Shown: positions 11,625 to 23,059 of the stretch, in pieces
Numbering within the stretch: the first letter of the stretch is position 1
Layout of the letters: each line of letters opens with the position of its first letter
NCBI RefSeq assembly: GCF_011075055.1
Contig: NC_058147.1
Span: 7,936,001 to 8,000,000, forward strand
DNA length: 64,000 bases
Source: Mangifera indica
Taxonomy: Eukaryota > Streptophyta > Magnoliopsida > Sapindales > Anacardiaceae
Direction of reading: 5' to 3'
The notes under the pieces: model-generated
Seen by the model: only the letters and a program-made list of their open reading frames with translations
The model's database searches: none
Told to the model about the DNA's origin: nothing
Position numbers and translations under genes: made by a program

Positions 11625-12871
11625 GTTAGAAAATTTTATTGTTTAGTGGAACTATCTTACTTGTAATATGCTTCAAGGACATTCATCCAAGGGTTCACCT
11701 AGGCGACATTATTCAAGCTTGCAGCTAAAGCGAGAGTGACATTTCCTGAATTATTGAACATAAGCTGGTTTTGAGCGGCCACAATGTATATTCTAGTAGT
11801 AATATTTTTGGGCACATCCTGAACCGTTAAGCTTCTTTTTCTGTTCCTGAAGCTGATTCCGGCGTCATAATCTGAATAAGCAGCAAGAGAAGTGGGAAAT
11901 TCTATGGTTTCAGGATCCTGTGTGTAGTTTCCATTGCTGTATTGGAGAATAGCTGGGACATTAAATTTGTTATATTCAGTGAAAATGGCTTTGTCAGCGT
12001 AGAATTGTCTGGCGGCAATATAATATTGGCCACCGAGAGATTTTTGGTTTGCTGTGACAAGTACGTCCAAGGTTTGTCCAGGGCCAATGACGATGTAAGT
12101 TGTGGGAAATGGTTTGAGATATGCGGCATCTTGTGCAACAACTGTGAGATTGTGCCCAGCAATGGCCAAAAACATTTCTGCTTTCATCACTGCGTTCACT
12201 ATGCGGAGAAGAAACCTCTTGCCATGATCAACTTTCCAACGATATGTGTGCTCTGTTAATAATTCATCAAAGAAACATTTGTAAAGGCTCCATAATTATT
12301 TCTTCCTTGTGTATACCTTCAGAGCATTGGGCGAAATCTCCAGGTTGGCCATTGATTTTGTAAGCATCCGATCCTGTTTGTAGGTCATATTCGACCAAGT
12401 GATTGACATCGTAGGTGTACCAAGATCCTGAAACAACATGATGGCACCTTGAGAAGAAAATACAAGTTTAACATAATATATATGAGAAAAAAATATATAT
12501 ATATAAAAATGAAATGCTCAATACCAACTATGAGAATTTGTTGAGCATGAGGGTGAGGAAATGGATAGGTGGATTCTTGTTGAGGTTAAATGACAATGGC
12601 GCTATGAACTGTGTTTCTTGTCCAATCACTGTGAGCATGCCACCAAAGGGTGCCTTCTTCTTCAGAAAATATAACTTGATAGGTGAAATTTGTCCCTGGT
12701 TTTATTCCACATTTTGTAATGTATTCTGGACCATCTGACCATGGATTTCTTGGTTGCCTCAGCATGCCTGTTAATTAATTGACCACAACTATTATTGATT
12801 TTTTAAGAGAATTAAAAAATGAAGATATATACTTTGATGTTTTATTTTAGAAACCGAAATGAAAATAATGA

Positions 12872-13156
12872 CACTAGAAGACTTATTCCCACCCAAGGTT
12901 TAATGCTTTTCCAAACTCTCATATATTAAATTTCAAAAATCTAAATATTTATCAATCTATTAGATTGTATTGTTTCTGTTAAAGACAAAAAAATCATTCA
13001 TATATATTTTTCAATTAAAATCTATAAATAACGTTTTTATTTTTGACAGTAATAATAAAATATAACAAATAGATTGATATTTAAATTTTCAAAATTTAAT
13101 AAGTCGGAGTGTGAAGAAGATATACTAAACCTTGGGTTAGAATAAGTCTTTTGGCT
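12872..13156. mobile_element. Short family A Mutator-like MITE
   Basis: Paired ends with ACTTATTCCCACCCAAGG and CCTTGGGTTAGAATAAGTC enclose a 285-bp element. The 9-bp flanks aaataatga (12863-12871) and agataataa (13157-13165) match at 7 of 9. It lies just upstream of the first surviving pseudogene exon. Confidence 0.7.
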
Positions 13157-13561
13157 AGATAATAAATATATTGTTAATATTTGATCGTTAAAATTACTTA
13201 TAAAGTAACTACTAAGTAAAAGGGCTTTTTGTTCTCTTTTGGGGTGTGTGTTTCATTTATAAAGATTAATACGAAAATGAAAATAAAAAATATTTTTTAT
13301 TTCATGATTTTAAATTTTGCGGATCAGTTTTGTATTATATTATGAAATTAAAAATTTGAAAATAAAAGTAAAAAGAAATTTTTGGTAGATTATTTTATAA
13401 ATTTTTGAAAGTCAAAATCAGAGTTTTTTTAGGTTGATTTAGAATCGAATTTATATTTGGGTCTGTCAGTCCAAAACAAAATCCGACTGGAGGGTACGGA
13501 TGACTATTCAGTTGACATCAAGGGCAAGTTTTTCACTCAAAGCCGTGCCTTTGCAAGCCTT

Positions 13562-13640
13562 CTGGCCATGTGAAACTTCCAGGCCGATTTACTTTTTTGG
13601 TTAATACTGTCCAATATTTTATTAGACCCTTTTGTATTTT
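13562..13640 (+). repeat. Direct repeat, unit 1
   Basis: It contains CCATGTGAAACTTCCAGG followed by CCGATTTACTTTTTTGG and is repeated with changes at 13732-13802. Confidence 0.7.
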
Positions 13641-13731
13641 GCCAAGAATTTGCATTCAGAAGCCATAATACATCTCAAACCTGCAATTTCTTATTGGTAA
13701 ATGCTCTAACTTCGTACCGAGCCAATTTGGC

Positions 13732-13802
13732 TGCCATGTGAACGTTTCAGGCCGATTTACTTTTTGGTTAAGTACCAAATATTTTACTAGAGCATTTTGT
13801 AT
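13732..13802 (+). repeat. Direct repeat, unit 2
   Basis: Second copy of 13562-13640, about 170 bp downstream, with small indels. Confidence 0.7.
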
Positions 13803-14319
13803 TGGGAAAAGGACAATTTTTCATTCAAGTTTTTGGTGAAATAACAAATATATACTTATGGTAGATAAAAAACATAAATACCTACCAAAGTTTTAATCTG
13901 TTAGAATACATCTACAAATTTTTTATTAAGATTAGGGGGTAAAATCGTTATTTTATTAGTAATATTAAAATAATTAAAATTATATCTCATTTTGCCCTTT
14001 TGATTGGGAAAATTAACATTTCTCTCGTTGATTAAGTTTTGAAAAGTTCATTTTCCCCCCTAGGATACCAAACTTGAAATTTGACCACTTTCTCTGATGA
14101 ACAATAGACCAACAGTGGAAGAACGAGATGGAGTCATCCAAATGATGACCTTTGGATGATGAAAATAGTCATCCAGATTTGGATGAAAAGCATTGTCCTC
14201 ACTAGCCGACAGGTGTCGTCCATTCCAGATCTAGATGATGTTCGTTGTTTAGCAATGTGCCATGTCGATCGTCAGTGGGCGGAGGGAGCGGTGAAGAAAA
14301 AACTTAGGGATTTTTCTTT

Positions 14320-14340
14320 GGGGGGGGGGGGGGGGGGGGG
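14320..14340. repeat. Homopolymer run of 21 G
   Basis: It lies in a repeat resembling the family A elements. Runs of this length are hard to sequence and the count may be inexact. Confidence 0.85.
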
Positions 14341-14973
14341 AGGGGAGTCACACTTCAAAGTTTAAGTATAAGGGTTAAATATTAATTTTTAAAACCTAAA
14401 GAGAAAAATATAATAAAATTATATATATTTTAATATTATTATTAAATGATGGTTTTATCGTTATATTTAATAAAAAATTTAACGACAGTTTAAGGATGAG
14501 TGGTTGTTTGGGGTTTTTCATTTGCTTTGAGTGTACTATTAAGATTGAGCTAAAACATTGGCAATGTTCCTTAAAGCATTTGCAATGTTCCAGTCATACT
14601 TAGTCAAAAAAATATGTTCTTAAGTTCTTTTGGTTGTATATTGAAAAATTATGTTATAACTACTTCATACTCTTCACATGCTTTCAACATGAGATATGTT
14701 AAATTCCACCTAATTCTAACATCAATTTTTAATTTTTTTTGTTTTAACCTCATTTGTTTACAATTTGATGATATGTTTATATGTGCAATGGAGATGACAA
14801 AATGTAAGCGATGACATGTCTAATTCTTTCTATTTGGTCTTTTGCTAAACTCAAACTATCTTGAGCTATTAAATTTATGCTATGACATACACACTTAATA
14901 TAAAATAATCTTCCAACAAATGGTTACTTAAATGATTCATCATTAATTCAACTATTTTATTATTATTATTTTA

Positions 14974-15490
14974 GGCATTATCAAATGTATTGCACCCTAC
15001 ACCTAGCTGGATGACCAATTACTCCAATGCCATCTTGAACGACCTTGAAATCTTCAAAGTCAACAAATACAAATATCTCATCAAGCCTATTCCTAATTGG
15101 ATCCCTCTACCATCGGCTTCAATGACAAACCCGCAATCGATAAAGCAAAAGAATAAAAGTACAATGATAATAGTCACCATTGCTAGTGTAGGATTTGACT
15201 TTGTTGTACTTTCTCTTTTACTTCTGTTAAAATTTCGACGATCAAGGCATGTCGAGGGCTAGGGCTCTAGCATTGCCAGGATTTCATTTTGCGTCCTATT
15301 TTCTACTTCAACGACCAAGTCAACCAAGTCCCATGGCTTATCTCTACCATTTGATCTTTGCACCCCCTTTTCACTTGTTGAAATCAAAGCCGCCACAAAC
15401 AATTTTGATGAGGCATTCATTATTAGCGTCGAAAGGTTTGGTTATGTGTACAAGGGCTACATCAATGACGGGTCCATTCTGGGTGTAGAC
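14974..15490 (+). pseudogene. FERONIA-like (CrRLK1L) receptor kinase fragment
   Basis: The translation starts with a piece resembling the end of a malectin-like ectodomain (ILNDLEIFKVN), followed by a hydrophobic membrane segment (IIVTIASVGFDFVVLSLLLL) and a basic stop-transfer stretch. After a stop and frame change comes the start of a kinase domain (FSLVEIKAATNNFDEAF). The glycine loop is damaged: it reads SVERFGYVYKG where the family has GVGGFGNVYKG. The fragment ends before the catalytic lysine region. The CrRLK1L family senses cell-wall state and RALF peptides. This piece has no ectodomain and no catalytic core, so it cannot function. Confidence 0.8.
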
Positions 15491-18400
15491 ATGACACACA
15501 TTATTGATTCTGGTGGGCTTTTGGGTGAAAATTATTATTTTGCCCTGTCAAAGTTATTTTTTTAATAAACAAAGTTTAATTTTAAGTGAAAAATATGATT
15601 TATGAAATTAAAGAGGAGTAAAAGTATTTTTGCAAACCTTGGTGGGAAAATTGTAATTTACTCTTTTTTTTGGGGTCAGTTTTTGCTATGCAATTCATGC
15701 AGTTTTTGGACATCCCACCAAATCTTCTCGAGAATAGCTTATTCAACAAATTGCTTAACACCCAAAAATGGATAAAACAACTCTTTATTGTTTTCACCAT
15801 TTTGAACATCAAACGTGGCACTGAGAAATTAATGAAAAGTGAAAAAAAAAAATTATAGGAGGATTTGTATAAAATAAGGAGTATTCAAGAGTTATGAGGT
15901 TTGCATTAAAAAAATTAGGAATGCTAGTTGGGTCAAACAAGTTTGAGCCTAATTGTTTGGCTAAAAAATCAATTTTGGACAGAATAAAATTCGGGTTTTG
16001 GGTCAAACTGGAAATTATTTGAGCCGGGTTGTTTAAATCTGAGATCAGATAGAGTTCAAAAAGTAATAATAAGCAGAGGTGTATTTATCATGTATTTAAA
16101 CTTACGGGAATCATGGGGACATTTTTTTAGGCTTTAAAGTTACATGGATATGCTGAAAACCAATCCAAAGCCCAAAATATTTTAATAAATTAGGCTGAAA
16201 AAAAATTGAGGCCTGAGTTTAAAATATTTTATGGGTTCGGACTTGAATCAGGTTCTCTCACTAAACTCTTTAGCGACACTAATAATATGTGTTATACAAA
16301 TTGATAAGTAAAGTTTATATATGTATTTTAAAAAGCAAATAAAACTACTAATTAGATGTCTAAATTTGCTTTAAATTTGTTTAATAAATTGATATTTTAT
16401 CGGGATTCATTAATAAAGTTATAAAAGATCTTTTTGGTAAAAAATATCGAAACTTGACGCTTAGATTAATATCTTCATTTTTGTGTTAATTTTTTAGGTC
16501 TTTGCCCCAATTTTATATAAAGCCAGAATAATTTTAGCTTTTATTTAATGTTTTAAATTATCTTTATAAATAAAATTTGCGTTGATTTAAAAAACTATTC
16601 AAGACATTGATAGATTAATTTAATTAAACTTTTTAATATTTTTGTTCTTTTTATTGCATATTTATAGATGAAAATCATTTCATACAATTTACTATTTTGT
16701 TTTTATTACAAAATTAACCAACGATTTATTTATTTTTAACACTATAAATTATTGTGTCAACAAGAAAATTGTATAAAGTTTTTTTTTTTTTTTGAATCTT
16801 GAAATATATCAGCTGTGGTTGGTGAGATTGATGCACATGTCACCTCTAACAAACATTAATATAATTTATTTTCATAAAAAGAAAAAAATTGTTAATACAA
16901 TTAAACAATTAAATTTGAAATATACTAAACTAACAAAACAACACTTTTCCTAAGATTTTGTAAATAATTAAATTTGAAAATAGACTATAAAAAATAATTT
17001 AAAAAAATAATTGAAGAGATAGATATTTTTATCATTATATGATCATATCTTAATCTCATCAACCAAAAGGAAAATTGCACGCCCAAAATCATAACCTACC
17101 AAACGACCACACGCAACTTAGCAATTGGCACCTAACACCCACGTGCCATGCGGTTTGTTTTATATATGAGTAAAATTTTATTAAAAAATTTAATTAATAT
17201 TAAAGATAAAATTATCACTTAATAAAAAATTAAAAAAACTAAGCTCTTATTACATTTCCCTTTTTAGTTTGAAAATCTAATAATTTTTTTTATCTAATAT
17301 TTGAAAAGTAGCAATTTCACCCTTAGGATTTTGAAACCATCCATGTTAACTCTTCCTCCCAAGTTATCTCTTCCTATAGATTTGTTTGCACCCACCAACG
17401 ACAGTGATTTTGTTTTCATCAAAGTTAATCGTTTTAATCGATAGGTGAGAACAAGTCGACAGAGAGAGATAACTATGGTGAGAGGACAAACACGATTGGA
17501 GATGACTAGGAGTGAAATTGCTACTTTTCAAACTTTGGATGGGAGAAATGTTAGATTTCTGAAATGAGGGGAAAAAATATGATGAAACTTTAATTTTTAA
17601 AATTATTTTCTTAAATGATTATTTTGCTCTTAACTTTAAGTGAGAATTTTAACAAAATTTTACTTATGAGTGAGATTTTGGATTTTGGAATGCTAGAGAG
17701 TAGGAGTTTAAAATTATACCTAACCTTGGATGGGAACAAGTCTTTTGGTCTAAATCAAATAATTACTTTTAAGAGATTATAAAATAAAAAACGATTCAAA
17801 TATTAAATAATTATTAACTAAACTATCCCACTTTCACATTTTTTTTTAATCACAATTGAACTTTATATATTTAGATTCCAATTTCAATTCCGATTCCGAT
17901 TCCGATTGTTTACAGGATGAAATTAAAACTGGCATTAAAAACAAATGGTTCCATAAATTTGGATTTGAAACCTATTCGTAATTGATTGATTTTGGATAGG
18001 AACTAGAACCGAAAGTTAGATATCTGTGGTTCTGGTTCTAGTTTTGGTTTTTTGCTCACCCTTAGTATCCACCATTAAAACTCTAAGAATTTGGATTGTA
18101 CTTTATAATGCTCTTATACTTATTCTAAAAGTTCTTACAAAGTTGACGATGAAAATTGCAAACTTTGGTTTTTTAAAGCCAACGACCTATCATTAACCTT
18201 TTAACTTACACATTAATAATCTTCTAAAACACATTAACCTAATATGAAAAATACACCTATGATAGATGAAAAATCTAAATACTCACTCATAGGTTAATTG
18301 TTGTTAAAATTTTCAGTTAGAGGTAGCAGTAAAATCATCATTTTATCCCTAAACCATAAAACCTTAAAAAATTATATTATTCCCCCCTTACTTTAGAAAA

Positions 18401-19699
18401 CCAACCATTCCCCCTCATGATTAAACTTAAAAAAAATCCACTTTCCCCCCTTTTTAGGTTTCATTTTAGTGGCTTAGGGAATCCAGCTGTCAATTGAGAA
18501 GAAGCGACAATGTCCATATGTGTACGAAAAATATTGTTTAAATTGGAAAGAAGCAATGAAGGACAACACTTTGTCATGTCTCTATTTGAAAATTTTGATG
18601 ATAATTAACCTATAAATAAATGTTTGAATTTTTTTTATCTATAATGATATATTTTTAAGGGTATACTAAAACTTGGATAAAAAATAATGCTTTTGGGCAT
18701 AAAAATTCATGTGAGGTGGAGAAGAAACCGTACCACATCAATTTGTACACATTAAAGTTTGTGGTAGAAAATTTTATTTTTTGTGATTCCGGAAACATCA
18801 CTTTCTTCTTAAATGAGCCTCTAGCGTCTAGCCCTCTGACCGACTTGATCTGTCCACGAACGACCTTGCGTGGCTTATCGGTGGTGGGACAAGTGAATTG
18901 GTAGTTGTGTGCCTTTTTCATCTTTTCATTAAAAGGGAAATTAATTAAAATAAGCAAAAATCTATCCCTTTATACGTTTTTAGGCCAACGTAAAAAAGTT
19001 TCACTAAATTAAGCAAACACTAATTTTTTTACCCATTTTACCCTTTTGTTGAAAAACCAAGTAAAATCCAAAGTGAAACACTTTGAAAGTTACTTTTATT
19101 GAAAAAGGAAAAGAGAAGGCCAAAATCTGAAAATACAGAGCAAGAATCATCGATGAATAACCTAAAAGCAGTAAAAGCAGCAAAATATATAGAAGCGGCA
19201 ATATATCAACAATAGCTTTACAAGTTAGTTACCATTTGTATTTCTTTATTTGGTTTATGCAATTTTTATCGATCGGGTGTAAATAATTTATTGTGGGTAT
19301 GGTTTAATGTTGGGATGTTATTGATTGGATGAAAAAAATATTTTTTCTGAGAATGTACATCGGTTGTGGTGGTTACAATGGTGGCTAGGTTTTTTACAAT
19401 GAAACCCTAAATCTACCGAATTCTATATATGGATGTTTTTGAATGTTTCGAATGGTATACAATAATGTAGTTTCAATGTTAATGGATGACTGGAAGTGTA
19501 GCTGTCGAAAGACGAAAGTCATGCATATTTACAGTACTGTACAAATTGCGCAAACCGCACAAATGCTAACTGCGTAAATCGCGTAAACACTGCATAAACC
19601 GCCCGCAAAGTTGCACAAAATGTTGTTCACAGACTGTGATATATGCTTTGTAATTGTTTAAATTTAAACTTTATTGAATGAAACTCATAACATTTCATT
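15491..19699. other. 4.2 kb gene-poor, repeat-bearing DNA
   Basis: I see no supported gene. One-ended family A relics lie at about 17722-17752 and 18663-18694. The stretch 17165-17675 folds back on itself, since its AAAATTTTATT-rich ends are inverted. A G-box core CACGTG occurs near 17140. A short GC-richer stretch at 19545-19615 repeats words like GCGTAAATCGC. Nothing here reads as tRNA or rRNA. Confidence 0.45.
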
Positions 19700-19705
19700 T
19701 TAAAT

Positions 19706-21395
19706 GTGTTTTCTCAGAAATTTCCAATTAATGATCAAGTGAGAGAGAGACAATTTCATAATGTGCATGATTTTAGAGTTACCATTAATATTCATAGTCA
19801 CAAGGATATGGTGAAACATATAAGAGCAAAATTAAGTTCAGAGCAGAAAATATTGTTTAGACAAACATGTTTTAGACATTTTTTGGATCTTGAAGTGCAT
19901 GGATATAGTTCAACCCTATTACATAGTGTATTATTTCGACAAGTGAATAAAGGTGAGTTGAGATAAGTGTTTTGGTTTCGATTAAATGAGGTCGATTGTA
20001 GATTTAGTCTGATTGAGTTTGCTATGATTATTGGATTGAGGTTTAGTACAAAATCGGATATAATTGAATACATAACCACAAATTTATTGAACTTTAGAAA
20101 CAAGTACTTTCGAAGTGGTAAATCAGTGACTCATGGGGATCTAGGTAAAAATTTCATGTCTAAAGCATAGGGAAACAATGATGAAGATGTTTTCAAAATG
20201 GTTGTATTATATCTAATACATTATGGATTATTGGGAGCAGATAACCAAAGAGTGGTATCATAACATATAATGCAGTTAGTAGATTATTGGGACAGTTTCA
20301 ATAGATTTCCATGGGAGACTATAGTTTGGGAGTTGACTGCGGAATCAATGAGCTGCGTAGTGGAGAAACGGTATGAAGAAGTTATGAATGAGCATTGAGC
20401 ATACGATCCAAATATTCCAGTGCAATGTTATGCATTGATGGGATTTACAGTTACATTTCAGGTAACCTTATAAATAAATATGAGATTAAATTAGATTTAT
20501 ATTATTTTTACTTTTTTGGGTTGCTTAAGTTATTCATTTCATAAATTTTATCTTTATATGAGATATAGCTATGGATATATGAAACTCTTAGTAACCTGGG
20601 GGGTTTTGCAGCTTGCAAGTCCAAATATATGATCCCTCGCATGTTGAGATGGAAGTCACTTGAGCGACCGGGGTGGGATCTTGTTAACAACATATTTGGA
20701 ACTTCTCAGGTATGTTAATTTATTTTTGACATAAAAAAATAAGTTAATTTGTTATATATAAGAAATTGATACATTTATTAAAATATTTATTAGGATATTG
20801 TCACTCTTGTCTTGATTCCATCTGCCAAGGAGAAGCAATCAGTTTGGTTTAGAGAGGTTATGAATTACATAGGGTACACAGAAGAATCTGATGATGATCA
20901 TATCTCTGTTCAATTCAGTAATGCAATCCAATCTCCTCACCCCACACGTTAAAGCACACCTGTACATAGTCCAATCATGTCTGGATGGACTCCACCACCG
21001 GTTATCAAGTCAGAGTGTCAATCCACACATCGAACATCAATGTCCCCTCGCTAGACTATAAGAAGATCCCGTGGTGTTACACATATTGCACCCACATCTA
21101 CTACTGAATATGTTCGTATTGAGAAAATGCTATGTGGGTTCATGGAAACAGTGGAAGAACGTTTTAGACAATTTGAAGAGCGACAAACATTAATTGAAAC
21201 AAAAGTTTCTAAGATACAACGTATGTTTCATGCCACCCCTGGAGATGAGCTTAGTATAAAAAACAACATATGTTTAACATTTAAAATGTAACGATGATAA
21301 TTATAATAATATTTTATGATAATACAGGATGAGTCAGCGGAGGTCATTATTGAGGTAGCCTAGGATGATGATGTTTGTCCACGTGATTATTATGA
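19706..21395 (+). pseudogene. DUF1985-type protein of an Ulp1-MULE, decayed
   Basis: Pieces of one protein can be followed across stops: FRQTCFRHFLDL (around 19858), then FRLNEVDCRFSLIEFAMIIG, then NDEDVFKMVVLYLIHYG, DSFNRFPWETI, and after an apparent intron ERPGWDLVNNIFGTSQ and SVWFREVMNYIGY. This order is that of the DUF1985 domain proteins of plants, many of which ride in Mutator-like elements beside a Ulp1-like protease. At least four in-frame stops are present, the first just after 19960, and no Ulp1 domain was seen. The tail runs straight into the LRR kinase sequence at about 21430. Confidence 0.75.
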
Positions 21396-21824
21396 GGTGG
21401 TCACTAAGTGTAGACCTGTGGTCACTGAGGGGTCTCTTGTTTCTCTTCAAGAATTTAGAATTGGGGGCAATCCATATTTAATAGGAGAGATTCTTCCACA
21501 GCTTGGACTACTCACAAACCTCACCACATTTGGAGCTGCATCCACTGGCCTCTCTGGCGTGATTCCTCCAACATTTGGCAACTTAGTCAATCTTCAAACT
21601 TTAGCTCTTTATGATACTGAGATTTTTGGTTCAATACCTCCTGAACTTGGCTTCTGTATGGAGTTGAGAAACTTGTATTTGCATATGAATAAGCTCTCTG
21701 GTTCAATACCTCCTCAACTGGGTAAGTTGCAGAAACTTGCTAGTTTGCTTATATGGGGCAATGCTTTGTCTGGACTAATTCCAGCCGAGTTGTCAAATTG
21801 TTCAGCACTTGTTGTGCTTGATGC

Positions 21825-22186
21825 TGTTAAAACTCATGAGAGTTTGCCTTGAAATTTGAAGCTGATGTTTACAAAAAGGGAAGCACATGTTTTATTTGAA
21901 AAAGTCTTAGGTAGACTTAGTATTTGATATTTGTTCAGATCAGAATCTTGCTCCTTAATTTTCTGATTTTCAGTTAGTCAAGTAATGCCAATAAAATCTG
22001 ATAGTAGTTGAGATTTATTAGGATTTTAGTTTGGTTGTAAGCCTATAAATAGGCATTCTCATTTCTGAAATATATTGTAGTGTGCCTTCCTTCAATATTT
22101 TAACTCTCAATTTCCTTTGTTATTTTCTTCAAAATTCTATATTTTCAGGTTATTATAGAGAACCTGAATTTTCCAACATTACAACA
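21825..22186 (+). repeat. Copia 5' LTR
   Basis: 362 bp, TGTT to AACA. It contains a TATAAATAG promoter motif near 22047. It is identical to the 3' LTR except G versus T near 22078. Confidence 0.97.
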
Positions 22187-22187
22187 G

Positions 22188-22200
22188 TGGTATCAGAGCT
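22188..22200 (+). promoter_or_regulatory. Primer binding site (initiator Met tRNA)
   Basis: TGGTATCAGAGCT one base after the 5' LTR, complementary to the 3' end of plant initiator methionine tRNA. Confidence 0.9.
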
Positions 22201-22276
22201 TAATTCCTTCGGGCTGTGAGGGTTATTTGAGTGTAAACACTGTGAGGTTGAGAGAGAGAGATTTCCACATTTGTTT

Positions 22277-23059
22277 ATGGCTTCTTCTAGTTCTTCTACT
22301 CCTGCAACTCCAATGTTTACAGGAGATCATTTTCACATATGGGCTGTAAAAATGAGAGTTTATTTGAGATCTCAAGGTCTATGGCATGTAGTGGAAACTG
22401 ATGAAGATCCACCTGCCTTGAGAGAAAATCCAACTCTTGCTCAGATAAAGGCACATGAAGAAGAAAAGCTGAAGAAGGACAAAGCCTTGACATGTATCCA
22501 TTCTTGTTTGGCTGATGACATCTTTACCAGCATTATGCACTTGGACTCTCCTAAAGCTGTATGGGATAAGCTAATGGAGACATTTGAAGGAGATGAAAGA
22601 GTGAAGGCAAGCAAGGTACTTACTCTTAAGAGAGAATTTGAGCTACAAAAAATGAAAGATGATGAGCTGGTGAAGGACTACTCAGCAAGGCTTATGAAGC
22701 TGGTCAACCAGATCAGATTGCATGGTGAGAATCTACCTGATCAGAAGGTGGTAGAAAAGATTATGGTTTCAGTACCTCAAAAGTTTGAAGCCAAGATCTC
22801 TGCAATTGAAGAATCTTGTGACTTGCAAAGACTCACAATTTCAGAATTAATTAGCAAGCTTTATGCACAGGAGCAAAGAGTTTCAATGAGAAATGATGCA
22901 GCTACTGAAGGTGCTTTTCAAGCATATCACAAAGGAAAGAAGTCCTTCAAGAACAACAAAGGGAAATTTGCAGGATCTTCACCTGCAGCAGAAAAAAAAA
23001 AGAATTTTCCTCCTTGCTGTCATTGCAAAAGAACCAATCATGCTGAAAAGGATTGTTGA
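22277..23059 (+). CDS. Copia Gag, ended by an in-frame TGA
   Basis: 260 codons from ATG (MASSSSSTP) to TGA. The N-terminal half is the copia Gag fold (FTGDHFHIWAVKMRVYL); a TTG further upstream in frame is not used as start here. The C-terminal end carries one CCHC zinc knuckle (CCHCKRTNHAEKDC). The TGA comes right after this knuckle, and a second knuckle (CNFCNKVGHTEKYC) follows it in the same frame. Gag coats the element RNA in virus-like particles. TGA followed by C is a comparatively leaky stop, but a simple nonsense mutation of TGG is equally possible. Confidence 0.88.
   Translation: MASSSSSTPATPMFTGDHFHIWAVKMRVYLRSQGLWHVVETDEDPPALRENPTLAQIKAHEEEKLKKDKALTCIHSCLADDIFTSIMHLDSPKAVWDKLMETFEGDERVKASKVLTLKREFELQKMKDDELVKDYSARLMKLVNQIRLHGENLPDQKVVEKIMVSVPQKFEAKISAIEESCDLQRLTISELISKLYAQEQRVSMRNDAATEGAFQAYHKGKKSFKNNKGKFAGSSPAAEKKKNFPPCCHCKRTNHAEKDC

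Larger units (their letters stand above)
10325..12767 (-). pseudogene. Laccase pseudogene, 5'-truncated
   Basis: Exons matching exons 3-7 of the laccase at 3940-7725 lie at 12525-12767, 12317-12426, 11661-12252, 10677-11035 and 10325-10515, with splice sites preserved. Exons 1 and 2 (signal peptide and first half of HWHG) are absent. Lesions relative to the intact gene: a 2-bp deletion at the start of exon 3, a TAA in exon 3 where the intact gene has Tyr, an in-frame loss of five codons in exon 4, a TAG replacing Trp (11701 to 11699) in exon 5 and a TAG replacing Glu (11013 to 11011) in exon 6. The copper motif in the last exon ([12 protein letters not shown]) is still readable. A GAGCTC-type repeat and a MITE fill intron 5. 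It cannot make laccase, but transcripts could pair with those of the intact copy. Confidence 0.95.
13166..14973. other. Intergenic DNA with repeats, no intact gene
   Basis: It holds a direct repeat pair (13562-13640 and 13732-13802), a stretch from about 13808 resembling a family A left end, and the G run at 14320-14340. No protein was recognised. Confidence 0.5.
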
